Source of the DNA: Perognathus longimembris pacificus
Lineage: Eukaryota > Chordata > Mammalia > Rodentia > Heteromyidae
Reading direction: 5' to 3'
Assembly (NCBI RefSeq): GCF_023159225.1
Contig: NC_063181.1
Coordinates: 21,354,073-21,418,072, forward strand
DNA: 64,000 nt
The notes under the pieces were generated by a model. That model did no database searches and was not told the DNA's origin. It worked only from the letters and a program-made list of their open reading frames with translations. A program made the position numbers and the translations under genes. The number at the start of each line of letters is the position of its first letter. Position 1 is the stretch's first letter. Shown here piece after piece: positions 24,752 through 36,264 of the stretch.

Positions 24752-25231
24752 ACTGACCTGGGGCTTGAACTCAGGGCCTAGGTACTGTCCCTGAGCTTTT
24801 ATTTCTTATTTTATTTATTTATTTTTTATTTATTTATTTATTTATTTTTTTGGCCAGTCCTGGGCCTTGGACTCAGGGCCTGAGCACTGTCCCTGGCTTC
24901 TTCCTGCTCAAGGCTAGCACTCTGCCACTTGAGCCACAGCGCCGCTTCTGGCCATTTTCTGTATATGTGGTGCTGGGGAATCGAACCTAGGGCCTCGGGT
25001 ATCCGAGGCAGGCACTCTTGCCACTAGGCTATATACCCAGCCCCTATTTTTTATTTTTATTTATCTGTTTGTTTGTTTGTTTTGGCTTAAAGATAGTGCT
25101 CTACCATTTGAGCCACAGATCCACTGGAGGCTTTTTTGGTTGTTAATTGCCTAGACTGACTTCCATCCACAGTTCTCAGATCTCAGCCTCTGGAGAAGCT
25201 AGGATATCAGGAGTGAGCTACTTATGCCTGG
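24752..25231 (-). mobile_element. B1/ID-like composite SINE, interrupted by a second SINE
   Basis: The plus-strand order is: tRNA-like half (24752-24800, cttgaactcagggcctaggt), an inserted dimer SINE, the rest of the tRNA-like half (about 25085-25140, gctctaccatttgagccac), then the B1-like half (25160-25231, tctcagatctcagcctctgg). The flanks of the insertion share attttttattt (24821-24831 and 25046-25056), but this low-complexity match is weak evidence for the duplication. Confidence 0.85.
24841..25045 (-). mobile_element. Dimeric ID-like SINE nested in a composite SINE
   Basis: This is a well-preserved minus-strand dimer: a T-rich tail, ggccagtcctgggcc at 24852, the right half to about 24955, and the left half with an intact B box (ggaatcgaacc on the plus strand) ending in cccagcc. 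It shows low divergence from the copies at 36265 and 51085. Confidence 0.95.
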
Positions 25232-25530
25232 AGAGCAGGTTATTTTTAAGCCTCTCAGTAGTCAACAGATGAGGGTACTGTAATTTAATGTATATTTTAA
25301 GATATTTTTAATTATCTTTAAATGGTTTCACAAAGGGGTTTATGCCCATTTATGAATTGAAAGTATCCTGATCAGAGTCACTAGGTATTGGGGTTGTACA
25401 ATGTGGTAGAAAACTGTCAGAAACTGCTCACCCTCGAAAAGCCAAGCTTGCTCTTAATTCAGTATCTAGAAAATATTAGTCTTATAAAATTTATACATTT
25501 TATCTGTTCCTCTCTTTTTTATTACTTTCT

Positions 25531-26190
25531 GTTTTTTTTTTAATTTTAAGTTTTTATTATCAAACTGAATTACAGAGAGGTTACAGTTTCATACATTAGG
25601 CATTGGATACATTTCTTGTACTGTTTGTTACCTCATCCCTCATTCCCCCTCCCCTTTTCCTTCCCCCCCCCCATGAGTTGTTCAGTTCATTTACACCAAA
25701 CAGTTTTGCAAGTATTGCTTTTGTAGTTGTTTCTCTTTTTTTACCCTGTGTCTCTTGATTTGGGTATCCCCTTTCAATTTCCTAGTTCTAATACCAGTAT
25801 ACACAGTTTCCAATATACTCAGATAAGATAAAGAAATAGTGTAGGTACAACCACAGGAAGGTGATACAAGAGGATCATCAATAATAGAAGCTACAGTTAT
25901 ACATTGCATGATGAAAGTAGTTACAACTGTGATATAACAATCATTTCCATGACATGGAGTTCATTTCACTTAGCATCATCTTATGTGTTCATAAGGGTAT
26001 AGCTATTGGGCTCCTGTGATCCTCTGCTGTGACTTGCCTAAACCTGTGCTAATTATTCCCTATAAGGGAGACCATAGAGTCCATGTTTCTTTGGGTCTGC
26101 CTCACTTCACTTAGTATAACTTTTTCCAAGTCCTTCCATTTCCTTACAAATGGGGCAATGTCATTCTTTCTGATAGAGGCATAAAATTCC
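25531..26190 (-). pseudogene. L1 ORF2 extreme C-terminus and 3'UTR (direct arm)
   Basis: On the minus strand, 26190-26049 gives the last ORF2 codons ([19 protein letters not shown]). Then follows the non-coding 3'UTR with its purine-rich tract. The 3' end carries the shared motif attacagagaggttacagtt on the plus strand. It pairs with the inverted arm starting at 26191. Confidence 0.88.
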
Positions 26191-27501
26191 AAATGGTATA
26201 AAACTAAAGCCATGTCCTTTAAAATCAGGAACAAGGCAGGGATGTCCACTCTCTCCCCTTCTCTTCAACATAGTACTAAAATTCCTAGCCAGAGCAATTA
26301 GGCAAGAAGAAAATATAAAGGGGATCCAAATAGAAAAAGATGAAGTTAAACTTTTTCTCTTCGCAGATGACATGATCCTATACCTAAAGAACCCCATAGA
26401 CTCCACCCCCAAGCTACTAGAGCTGATCCAAAACTTTGACAAATTTGTAGGATATAAAATAAACCCTCAAAAATCAACAGCCTTTCTATATGCTAATGAC
26501 CCGAAGACTGAGGCTGAAATCAGGAAAGCAACTCCTTTTGCAATAGCCTCAAAAAACATAAAATAACTAGGAATAACCTTAACCAAAGACGTGAAAGACC
26601 TTTTTGATGAGCACTTTAAAAGCTTGAAAAATGAAATTAAGTCAGAACTAAGGAAATGGAAAAACCTCCCATGCTCCTGGATTGGGAGGATTAATATAAG
26701 CAAAATGGCAATATTGCCTAAGGCTATCTATAAATTCAATGCAATACCCATCAATATCCCAACACCATTTTTTAATGAAATAGAGGAAGCAATCCAGAAA
26801 TTCATATGGAACAATAAAAGACCTAGAATAGCAAAAATAATCCTAAGCAGAAAGAACAGTGCTGGAGGAATTACAATACCCAACTTCAAGTACTATAAAG
26901 CTATAGTAATAAAAACCGCTTGGTATTGGCACCAGAACAGGCCTGAAGACCAATGGAACAGAATTGAAGACCCAGAAATGAAGCCACAGAACTACGCCTA
27001 CTTAATCTTTGATAAAGGAGCTAAAATAATAGTCTGGAAGAAAGATAGCCTCTTTAACAAGTGGTGCTGGCAAAACTGGCTCAACACATGCAACAAACTA
27101 AAACTAGATCCTTATATATCACCCTGCACCAAAATCAATTCCAAATGGATCAAAGACCTCAAAATCAAAACAGACACCCTGATAACACTAAAGTAAGGAG
27201 TAGGAGACTTGGGCTCCTTGACACAGGACAGAACTTCCTTAGCAAAGACCCAGAAAGGCTACAAATCAAAGAAAGGTTGGACAAATGGGACTGCATCAAA
27301 TTGCAGAGCTTTTTCAGGGCAAGGGACATAGCTCCCAAGATAAACAGAAAGCCCACAGATTGGGAAAAGATCTTTACTGGCCATTCAACGGACAAAGGCC
27401 TCATATCTAAATTATATGCAGAACTAAAAAAAAATTACCTTCCTCCAAAACAAAACTGCAAAGAACCAATAGCCCCCTCATCAAGTGAGCTAAAGTCTTA
27501 A
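26191..27501 (+). pseudogene. L1 ORF2 fragment, RT domain onward (inverted arm)
   Basis: This is part of the L1 ORF2 reverse transcriptase. It begins within the RT fingers/palm ([14 protein letters not shown] near 26233-26275), then FADD (the catalytic YXDD-type box, near 26362-26373), followed by the thumb and connecting region with [20 protein letters not shown] and [12 protein letters not shown]. Lesions: a stop (TAA) at 26564-26566, a frameshift near 27195, and a stop at 27499-27501 just before the nested insertion. It has no endonuclease domain. The continuation after the nested element is at 34627-34742 ([22 protein letters not shown]). No product is expected. Confidence 0.92.
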
Positions 27502-27522
27502 AAAGAGACTTCTCAAGCAGAA

Positions 27523-27533
27523 CAAAGATGGCC
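27523..27533 (+). promoter_or_regulatory. Putative YY1 site at L1 start
   Basis: caaagatggcc lies at bases +9 to +19 of the element. Position and sequence match the conserved YY1 site of human L1. Function is inferred. Confidence 0.6.
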
Positions 27534-28530
27534 CCGCCACAGTAGGGAGGCACCCCAACTTGCTCCAACTGAATAGCGAGCTGGGAACTCCAGCACCCAA
27601 CACCCCATCAAGAACCCAGCAAACCCAGCAGCCAGAAGCAACAGAGGAACTCAGGAAATGAAAAAAGAAGAGCCTATAACCTGCATGGAGCCGGAAAATC
27701 TCTGGCGCACCCTCCCCCCACCCGCAGACCCTGGCCCGAACAGGGCCAGGGTGGGAAAGGGGACCTGGTACCAACAAACCTACTGGTGAAAGTCACATCA
27801 GGAGCACAGAGTCCAGACAGCAGGACTTCACGGTCCCCAGGGGGTGCACGAACCAATCTAGACATATGGTGGTGGATAGGATGTGCGGAACTGCACGGTC
27901 AGGATTGAACATGAGCAGCAGGGGAACTGGGCAGTGCAGAAGGGGAAAGCCTGGGCTGCCACCACCAAACGACGGATCGCCACACCCCAGCACCCCACCC
28001 CCGAAGGACCAACAGCAGCGCGGGACACACACACAATCCAGGACAAGTAAGGTCCCCATTACCCCCTCCCCCAATGGGAGACCAGCTATGAGAGAGCCAA
28101 ACCCTACAAAGAAGCTAGAGCTCCCTCCCTCTCCCCACCCCAACGGAACAAAGAACCCCCAAATCAGGCAGCAAAAGGTCCCTTCAGACTCTGAGAGGAC
28201 AGAGGAGCTAGCAGGGGCAGTGCAGCGCCAAGGCAGCAGAGGAGCCTGACCCGGCCACACTGGACCCGCCCCTCCCCAACAGGGGCCCAGGGACCCAGGG
28301 CATTGGAAGCCCCACCTGAGGTGCCTGGTCCTTGGGGACTTTTTGAACAAAAGTCACAGGCTCACTGGTGGGCAATACCAGCCTAGCAGGGTCACCTGGG
28401 CCTGATCCAGAGTCTGTGGGCACCAACCCATGCCCGGACACCTGATCCTACTGGGACCCACACATACTGCCCCCCACAGCAAACTCGGAGGAGGGCACAA
28501 GCACACCCCAACAACCCGGGGCCCGCTCTG

Positions 28531-28780
28531 GTAGGCGTACCCCGCACAGGTGGACGGGGCCACAGTGGCAGCGCCTCCTGTGGTAGGCATACCCCGCACA
28601 GGTGGGCAGGACTCCCCAGCGGCAGCACCTGCTGTGGTAGGCACACTTTGCACAGGTGGGCAGGGCCCCACAGTGGCAGCGCCCACTCAGATTGGCGCAT
28701 TTCACACAAGTGGGTGGGCTGCCCCTCAACAACACCGGCCCTGGAGCAATCCACACAAGTGGGCGAACAGCCTGAAAGGT
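28531..28780 (+). repeat. Tandem ~53-bp units in the L1 5'UTR
   Basis: Units begin at 28531, 28583, 28637, 28692 and 28749 (the last partial). Each has the pattern ggtaggcnnacnnngcacaggtggg followed by a GCAG-rich half. The first three are most alike; the fourth and fifth are more diverged. Monomer arrays are a known promoter design in mouse and rat L1, but there units are about 200 bp, so this is a different, shorter type. Confidence 0.85.
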
Positions 28781-29128
28781 GAGCTCCTCTGACCAAGGTA
28801 CCCAGTGGAAAAAAGAACCAAAGAAGAGAAAAGCCTCCACGCCACGCTGAATCAGCGACCAGCAAACCCCCACCATGGGCACGCTAGGGTCAGCACAACA
28901 TAGTGGCAGGACACTATCCCGCAGAGAAAGACACAGAACCTACCCACCCCCAAGGGCAGGGAGGGTGACCACCCTGGTAACAACCAAGATGGTCACGCTC
29001 CACCATTGGGCAGTAAGATTCAACAGCCAAACTCAAACCCAGAGCCAGGACACAAACAAGTCTCCCACTGACAGACCAGCAGAAACCAGCACAAAGCCAA
29101 CCCAAGGAAACCACCTACAGACCCACAG

Positions 29129-30274
29129 ATGTGCAAATCACAAAGAAATATTGCAAACTATATGAAAGGGCAAGCCAACTTGCCAGCTCCAAAAAGCAGT
29201 ATGACTGAAGAGGAGATGGAGAATAAAAAAAAAAAAAAAAAAAAAAAAACTGAGGCTGTGATAGCAGAAATGATGGAAAGCCTCAGAAACAAAATAAGAA
29301 AACAATTCCAGAAGTTTAGAGTGGATGTCTCGAACGACATCCACGAAGCCAAGAAAGAAATGGAAGCAAAAATGGAGACAGTGTGAACCTCCATTAAAGA
29401 AGACCTTAACATCCTGAGAAGTGAAATGCATGAAAAAATAGATTTAAAATACAACTCTTTAAAGGAAGAAATTTCCACGATCAGAGCTGATCTGGCAACC
29501 ATAAATAGCTCTCTGACATCCATAAACTCCGCACTTGAATCCACAGCACAAAGAATTGACCATATTGAAGCCAGAATCTCTCTCTTGGACAATGATGCAG
29601 CCAATAAGGACCAGAAAATTACCACACTCCAAGAAACGGTAAAGCTCCAGGGCAGACTAATCCAGGAGCTAGTGGACAAAGACAAGAGATATAATCTGTG
29701 CATAACTGGAATAGAAGAAGGAGCCGAATACCAGAGCAGAGGGCTTCAACATATTTTCAATACAGTGATCGCAGAAAACTTCCCCAATCTCACAAGGGAC
29801 CTCATCCAGGTAATGGATGCCTATAGGACACCTGGCAGACCAGACCCTAGAAAAGCCACTCCCGGGCACATAATAATCAAGACTTCAGATCTCAAGAATA
29901 AAGAGCAAATTTTGAATGCAACCAAAGCGAAGAAAGACATTTATTACAATGGGAAGAGAATCCGAATAACAGCAAACCTCTCCACACAAACCTACCATGT
30001 GCAAAGAGAATGGAAGAACACCATCCAAGTCCTACAAGCCAACAACTGCCAACCTAGAATAAAATATCCAGTGAAGCTGGAGTTCATATTCGAGGGGAAA
30101 ACCAGATCTTTCCATAGCAAAGAGGATCTAAAGGAGTATGTGAATAAAAAAAAACCAGCCCTACAGCAAATTCTAAGAGGGAAACCCCACCCAACAGAAA
30201 TTGTACAGGACACACAGACAGAAACAGAAAGAAACTACAATAGTCAGAGCCCAACAGAAAGAGCAGCTCATTAA
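29129..30274 (+). pseudogene. L1 ORF1 (RNA-binding protein), one premature stop
   Basis: ORF1p is the L1 nucleic-acid chaperone that coats L1 RNA as a trimer. The frame from ATG 29129 to TAA 30272-30274 is about 381 codons, near the usual 340-380. It shows a Lys-rich N-terminus coded by a run of about 25 A (29226-29250), a coiled coil (roughly residues 45-190, heptad-like IDHIEARISLLDN), an RRM-like segment starting near YNLCITGIEEG, and a C-terminal domain with RIRITANLSTQT and QPRIKYPVKLEFIFEG. A TGA at 29384-29386 (codon 86) breaks it. The downstream frame from 29426 is open for 282 codons and stays in phase, so only this stop separates the two parts. Confidence 0.95.
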
Positions 30275-30318
30275 AGACAAGAAAAAAAAAAAAAGAGGAA
30301 AAACAGCCTAACAAGAAA

Positions 30319-33300
30319 ATGGAAGGAGAAAAAACACTCTTATCCTGATCTCCTTGAATATAAACGGTATAAACTCTCCGATAAAGAGGAGCAGACTGGG
30401 AGAATGGATCCGCAAACAAAAAGTTACCATCTGTTGTCTACAAGAGACACACCTTACAGCAAGGGATAAAAACAGGCTCCGGATGAAAGGATGGAGCAAG
30501 ATCTTCCAAGCAAACGCACCTACCAAAACGGCAGGAGAAGCCATCCTGATCTCAGACAAGCTGGACTTCTCATTAAAATCAACTCAAAAAGACAAAGAAG
30601 GACACTGCATTTTAATACAAGGAAAAATCCAGAATCAAGACATCACGGTGATAAATGTATACTCACCGAACAAAAGAGGCCCTACATATGTCAAGCAAAT
30701 TCTCACAGAACTACAGAACAAGATAGACCCAAACACAATCATAGTGGGTGACTTTAATACCCCACTCTCTCCAAGAGACAGATCCAACACCCAGAGGATT
30801 AGCAAAGGAGCTGAGCACCTAAGTAATACCATATCCCAAATGGATCTGACAGATCTATACAGAATCTTCCACCCTACAGAGACCCAATACACCTTCTTCT
30901 CAGCAGCCCATGGATCATACTCCAAAATAGACCATGTCATAGCCTACACAAAGAACCTAGGCAAATACAAAAGTATTGACGTCATCCCATGTATTATATC
31001 TGACCACAGTGGAATAAAGTTAACCCTCAATAACAACGGTTACCACAGAGGCTATACACATTCTTAGAGGCTAAACCCCACACTGTTATCCAACACTTGG
31101 GCCACAGACCAAATAAAGATGAAATTAACAAATTCATAAGCCACAATGACAATGGAAATACATCACAAAGAAACATATGGGACACATCTAAGGCAGTACT
31201 GAGGGGCAAGATCATCACCATCAGCACTCACATTAAAGAATGGAAGCAGAGCAGGTGAATAACCTCACGATGAAACTAAAACAACTGGAGAAACAAGAAA
31301 GGATCGAATCTAAAATGACTAGGAGGAGAGAGATCACAAAGATTAAAGAAGAGATAAATCTGATTGAAAATAGAAAGACCATTCAACAAATAAATAAGAC
31401 TAAAAGCTGGTTCTTTGAGAAAATAAAATAAATTGACAGACCCCTCGCAAGACTTACAAAAAAAGAAGAGAAGAGACTCATATACGTAAAATCAGGGACT
31501 CTACTGGAAAAATTACAACAAGTACACACGATATTCAAACAATCATAAGGAACTATTTCCAGAACCTCTACTCACTAAAAAACAATAATTTTACAGAAAT
31601 GGAACAATTCTTAGAGAAGTATACACTGCCCAAACTGAACCAAGAAGAAATAAATCAACTAAATAAACCAATAACTTACAGCGAGATACGGGGGTAATCA
31701 AGAACCTCCCAACAAAGAAAAGGCCAGGCCCAGATGGATTCACCAATGAATTCTATAAAACCTTTAGTGAGAAGCTAATACCAATACTCCTCAAACTCTT
31801 CCGTGAAATAGAAAAAGAGGGAGAAATCCCAAACTCGTTCTATGAAGCTAATATCATACTCATTCCCAAACCTGGCAAAGACCCAACAAAAAAAGGGAAG
31901 TACAGACCAATATCACTAATGAACACAGACGCAAAGCTCCTCAATAAAATATTAGCTAACAGGATCCAGAAACTCATCAAGAAAATTATACATCATGACC
32001 AACTAGGCTTCATCCCACACTCACAAGGATGGTTCAACATCCGTAAATCAATCAATGTAATTCACCACATCAACAGAACTAAAATCAAGAATCACATTGT
32101 TATCTCAGTCGATGCCCAAAAAGCCTTTGACAAAATACAACATCCATACTTATTAAAAGCTCTGGAGAGAACAGGAATAGATGGAACATTCCTCAAAACA
32201 ATAAAAGCCATATACAACAGACCAACTGCTAACGTCATATTAAATGGAGAGAAACTTAAATCATTCCCCCTAAACTCAGGAACAAGACAAGGATGCCCAC
32301 TCTCCCCACTTCTTTTCAACATAGTGCTGGAATCCCTAGCCATAGCAATAAGGTAAGAGGAGGACATCAAAGGGATCCACATCGGCAAGGAGGAAATCAA
32401 GCTATCCCTTTTCGCAGATGACAGGATCTTATATCTGAAGGACCCAAAAAACTCAGTCCCCAAACTCCTACACCTAATAAACCATTTTGGCAAAGTAGCA
32501 GGATACAAAATCAATCCACAAAAGTCAGCAGCTTTTCTGTACACCAGCAATGTACAAGCAGAAAAGGAAATTATGGAAGCAATTCCATTTACAGTAGCCC
32601 CCCAAAGTAAAGTACCTAGGGATCAACCTAACCAAGGACGTGACGGACCTATTTAATGAGAACTATAAAAATCTAATAAGGGAAATCAAAGAAGACACAG
32701 GAGATGGAAAGACCTCCCATGCTCATGGGTAGGCAGAATCATTATAGTGAAATGGCCATATTGCCCAAATTGTTATACAAATTCAATGCAATCCCTATCA
32801 AATTCCCAGTTACATTCTTTACTGAAATAGAGAAAGCAATCCATAAATTCATATGGAACAGAAAAAGACTTAGAATAGCCAAAGCAACTCTAGGCAAAAA
32901 AAAACAGTGCAGGAGGTATCACAATACCAGATTCAAGCTCTACTATAGAGCCATCATAACAAAAACAGCCTAGTATTGGTATAAAAACAGACCATAAGAC
33001 CAATGGATTTGAATTGAAGATCCAGAAATAAAACCACACTCTTACAGTCAGCTGATATTCGACAAAGGAGCTAAAGACATTCAATGGAATAAACATAGCC
33101 GTCTTCAACTACTGGTGCTGGGAGAACTGGGCAGCCATATGCAGAAAACTCAAAGTAGACCCAAGCCTATCACCTTGCACCAAGATCAACTCAAAATGGA
33201 TCAAGGACCTCAATATCAGACCTGAATCCTTGAAACTACTGAAGGACAGAGTAGGAAAGACGCTAGAACTTATAGGCACAGGAAGGAACTTCCTGAATAT

Positions 33301-34133
33301 AGTCCCAGGGGCACAACAAATAGGGGAGAGACTCGACAAATGGGACTACTACAAATTAAAAAGTTTCTGCACAGCTAAGGACCTAGCCACCAAAGACAGC
33401 CAACCATATTGGAAAGGATCTTTACACCAGCACAGCAACAGACAAAGACCTAATATCTGTCATCTACAGATAACTCAAAAAACTAAGCCCCTCCAAGCCC
33501 AGTAAACCAATAAGGAAATGGGCAAAGGAGCTAAAGAGAGACTTCACAAGAGAAGAGATAAAAATGTCAAAGAAACATATGAGGAAATGTTCAACATCTC
33601 TGGTAGTAAAGGAAATGCAAATAAAAACAACCCTGAGATACCACCTCACCCCAGTTAGAATGGCCTATACTCTAAACTCAGGCAACAACAAAAGCTGGAG
33701 GGTGTGCGGGGAAAGAGGAACCCTTCTCCTTTGTTGGTGGGAGTGCAAATTAGTACAACCACTTTGGAGAACAGTATGGAGGTTTCTCAAAAAGCTCAAT
33801 ATAGACCTACCCTATGACCCAGCCATACCACTCCTAGGCATCTATCCTGAACAGCAGGTCCCAAGATATCAAAAAGACATTTGTACTTCCATGTTTATCA
33901 CTGCACAATTCACAATAGCCAAAATATGGAATCAACCCAGATGCCCCTCCACAGATGAATGGATCCAAAAAATATGGTTCTTATACACAATGGAATACTA
34001 CATAGTGGTTAGGAATGGTGAAATATTGTTATTCGCAGGGAAATGGTCAGAACTGGAACAAATAATGTTGAGTGAGACAAGCCTAGAACACAGAAAACAA
34101 AGGGGCATGATCTCCCTGATATATGACTGTTAA
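30319..34133 (+). pseudogene. L1 ORF2 (endonuclease and reverse transcriptase), multiply frameshifted
   Basis: ORF2p nicks target DNA and reverse-transcribes L1 or SINE RNA at the nick. The AP-like endonuclease (30339-31050) keeps its catalytic motifs: NINGIN, QETH, GDFN, SKIDH and SDH. The RT domain (about 31700-32650) shows [36 protein letters not shown] and FADD; the residue after FADD is Arg where Met is usual. The Cys-rich C-terminus is at 33564-34133 ([12 protein letters not shown]). Frames change from 0 to 1, 2, 1, 2 and back to 0, with extra stops (for example near 31065, 31430 and 32356). The ATG at 30319 is one base out of phase with the endonuclease, beside an A run. The spacer after ORF1 is 44 bases. 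Confidence 0.95.
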
Positions 34134-34611
34134 GATGGGGTGACAGGGAGACAGTAGAGACCAGGTCTTTGAACAAAAACTTCTTGTCAAATGGTATTTC
34201 CCACAGGATTGTGTCAGCGGCCCAACATTATGTAACTAAAACCAAACAACTACTCAACATATAAAGGTCAAAAATTGACCTCTCTGTGGAATACAATAGC
34301 TCAAAAGCTATGTATGTACATTCATATAAGACTATTGTCGACATATTGTCTAATGTCAACATTACATTTAAAGCCCAAGGCAAATTTTCTTTGGTGTAGG
34401 CCACATGGCTACTGTATATGTTCTTGGTACACTGTGTATTGTATATATGTCTACCTGACCTAGGGAAGGGAAAGAAAAACAGGGTGTAAGATATCACAAG
34501 AAATGTACACACTGCCCTACTATGTAACTGTACCCTTTTTGCACAACACCTTGTAAAAAAAATTTTGTTTAATTAATAAATAAATTACAAAATAAAAAAT
34601 AATAAAATAAT
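34134..34611 (+). other. 3'UTR and A-rich end of the full-length L1
   Basis: This 480-base 3'UTR does not resemble the tails at 1400, 6740, 25560, 39000 or 51360: it has no purine-rich G-tract. It ends ttgcacaacaccttgtaaaa, followed by an A/T-rich tail with AATAAA signals (34577, 34591 and 34604 areas). Confidence 0.85.
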
Positions 34612-34626
34612 AAAAAGAGACTTCTC

Positions 34627-34742
34627 TGATGAGGAAATGAGAATGGCCAAGAGACATATGAAAAAGTGCTCTACATCACTGGCCATAAAAGAAATACAGA
34701 TCAAAACAACATTGAGATTCCATCTCACACCAGTAAGAGTGG
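34627..34742 (+). pseudogene. Continuation of the interrupted outer L1 ORF2
   Basis: Starts tgatgaggaaatgagaatgg, directly continuing the outer L1 frame broken at 27514, and encodes [15 protein letters not shown] and HLTPVRV. It ends at 34742, where the L1 homology stops. Confidence 0.93.
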
Positions 34743-34934
34743 TCCTCTCTTCTTATGTATTTCCTTTTCTTTCCTGGCAAAGAGTGGTAATGTGGGAGGG
34801 GAGCAATGGGGGAGGGGCGGCTTCACAGCTTCCCACAGGTCTCTTGGAACACATAGCTTCCCTATGCTCACAGTGCCCCTTGGTGGTCATCCTTAAGGAC
34901 CTCCAATATGCACTGGAATGTAATTATGTCCTAT

Positions 34935-34939
34935 CTCCT

Positions 34940-34973
<34 letters not shown>

Positions 34974-35000
34974 CTTTTTTTTTTTTTTTTTTTTTTTTTT
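34935..35000. repeat. TCC repeat followed by T run
   Basis: TCC/TTCC units run into about 24 T. The T run is the tail of the minus-strand SINE next to it. Confidence 0.9.
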
Positions 35001-35220
35001 TGCCAATATGGAGCTTAAAGCATGCCCTTACACTTGCTCAACTTGCTTGTTCACATCTGACAGTTCACCACTTGGGCCACTCCTCTAGTCGATCATTTTG
35101 CTGGTTAATTGAAGATGGAATCTTAGGATCTTTCCTATCAAAGCTGACTTTAAACCAAAATCCTCAGATCTTATCCTCCTGAATTGTTAGGATTACAGGT
35201 GTGAGCCCTGGCTCCCAGTT
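34977..35220 (-). mobile_element. B1/ID-like composite SINE, diverged
   Basis: Minus strand. The T-run tail is at 34977-35000, then an ID-like half (ttcaccacttgggccac), then a B1-like half ending cagatcttatcctcctgaat and acaggtgtgagccctggc. Both halves carry many substitutions. Confidence 0.82.
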
Positions 35221-36263
35221 TATGACCTATTTTAATCATTTTATAGGATTATTTTGTTCTGGGTTTTATCAGTACATCTCTTGCATTTCTCTAACAAAAG
35301 ATTATTAGACCTGGGCCTTTATCATGATAAGATGGATTAGGAGGAAGAGACAAGTTGGAAGACTGACACACAAAGCTAGTTTTATTTCCAAATGTCCTAA
35401 GCTCAGCTATCCCTTGGGCAACAGGAAATTGGAGACAGTCCCCCCAGCTCTTGTGAGAGCTTACTGAGCTTCTAAGAGTAAGACAAAGACAACCTATAAA
35501 CCACAATGTATAATCATTTATCCCAGCCCAGCAAGTTAGGCCCTGGGGAGTTCTGTCATACAACCTAGAGAAACCCATAGATTTTCTTTCATCTCCCTAT
35601 TTCATTACTCTCGTCATTTAAATTTAATACCCCAACAATTGACTTTTCAATATTTAAATTCTCCCAAATTGAATGATATGACCACCCTCTCACTTGTCAC
35701 ATTTTTTGCATTACCTAAAGACTTTCATTATTTATCTACATTGATTGGATGACCTTTGCCATTTATTTGCTAGCCCTTAAAAGATTGAAGCTTTGGAGAA
35801 GCATAATCTGGTTTTATTCTTCCTCAAATTAATTACTATTATTACACTCCTGCCACACATTTGAAAATGGGGCTGCTTTTATTTTGCACCTGCTCAACTT
35901 CATTCAAGGTGGAATTTTAGAATACAAAGGTTAACCTTTACAGTAGAGTCTAATGGGGTTAAAGTACTTATTTTGTGGAAACAAAAATTGACACATTTCT
36001 ATTTTGATTAAAATTCATGTTTTCATAGTGCTGAGAATATTAAAAGTGGTAACTATCTACCCAATAAGACATAGAAGACCTTATGAACACAACAATGCAA
36101 TGTAAAATTGATCAAAATTAAAGTAATTTTTAATATTTTTATGGCTCTAAAGCAAACACTTTTTACATAGTTTTAAATAGACTTTAATTTTTTCACAGCT
36201 TTTGCAATACTAAAATTATCTTTGAACGATCTGATTTTGTCATATTTTATAAAGGTTAAGAAT
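35221..36263. other. Unique AT-rich non-coding sequence
   Basis: No gene or repeat family is recognised. The open frame at 35291-35578 (minus) has no known motif. Confidence 0.5.
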
Positions 36264-36264
36264 A

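Larger units (their letters stand above)
27515..29128 (+). promoter_or_regulatory. L1 5'UTR / internal promoter region
   Basis: About 1.6 kb is much richer in GC than the rest of the window. It starts aagcagaacaaagatggccc. The AAGATGGCC core at 27525-27533, within 20 bases of the element start, is the same type of YY1 site found at the start of human L1 and used there to position transcription. Downstream lies a tandem array of about 53-bp units (28531-28780). Several open frames on both strands cross it, but none resembles a known protein. As in other mammals, sense and perhaps antisense transcription may start here; the sequence alone cannot show activity. Confidence 0.8.
27500..34626 (+). 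mobile_element. Full-length L1 with perfect target-site duplication
   Basis: A 7.1-kb element has 5'UTR, ORF1, ORF2, 3'UTR and A-rich end, inserted in another L1. The 15-bp duplication aaaaagagacttctc occurs at 27500-27514 and 34612-34626, and the cut site reads ctt/aaaaa, close to the L1 endonuclease preference TT/AAAA. The element body is 27515-34611. The perfect duplication argues for a modest age, yet ORF1 has an in-frame stop and ORF2 has at least five frame changes, so it is inactive as read. Its 3'UTR and C-terminus differ from the L1 lineage that surrounds it. Confidence 0.95.
25531..34742. mobile_element. 5'-inverted L1, itself interrupted by a full-length L1
   Basis: Arm 1 (25531-26190) is minus strand: a T-rich tail, the 3'UTR with a C/T-rich run at 25643-25671, and the last part of ORF2. 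Arm 2 is plus strand: ORF2 from the RT domain (26191-27514), continuing after the nested L1 at 34627-34742. The arms are not contiguous in the L1; roughly 100 codons of ORF2 between HLTPVR and the FYASIRKND region are missing at the inversion. The outer flanks tcctctctt at 25508-25516 and 34742-34750 extend into an imperfect match of about 17 of 23 bases, compatible with an old target-site duplication. Confidence 0.88.

Noticed and set aside
27490..28882. Many long open frames on both strands, up to 185 codons
   Set aside because: They lie in the GC-rich L1 5'UTR, where stops are rare; none shows a known domain.
30084..30559. Minus-strand open frames opposite L1 ORF1 and ORF2
   Set aside because: They are antisense shadows of the A-rich L1 coding strand.
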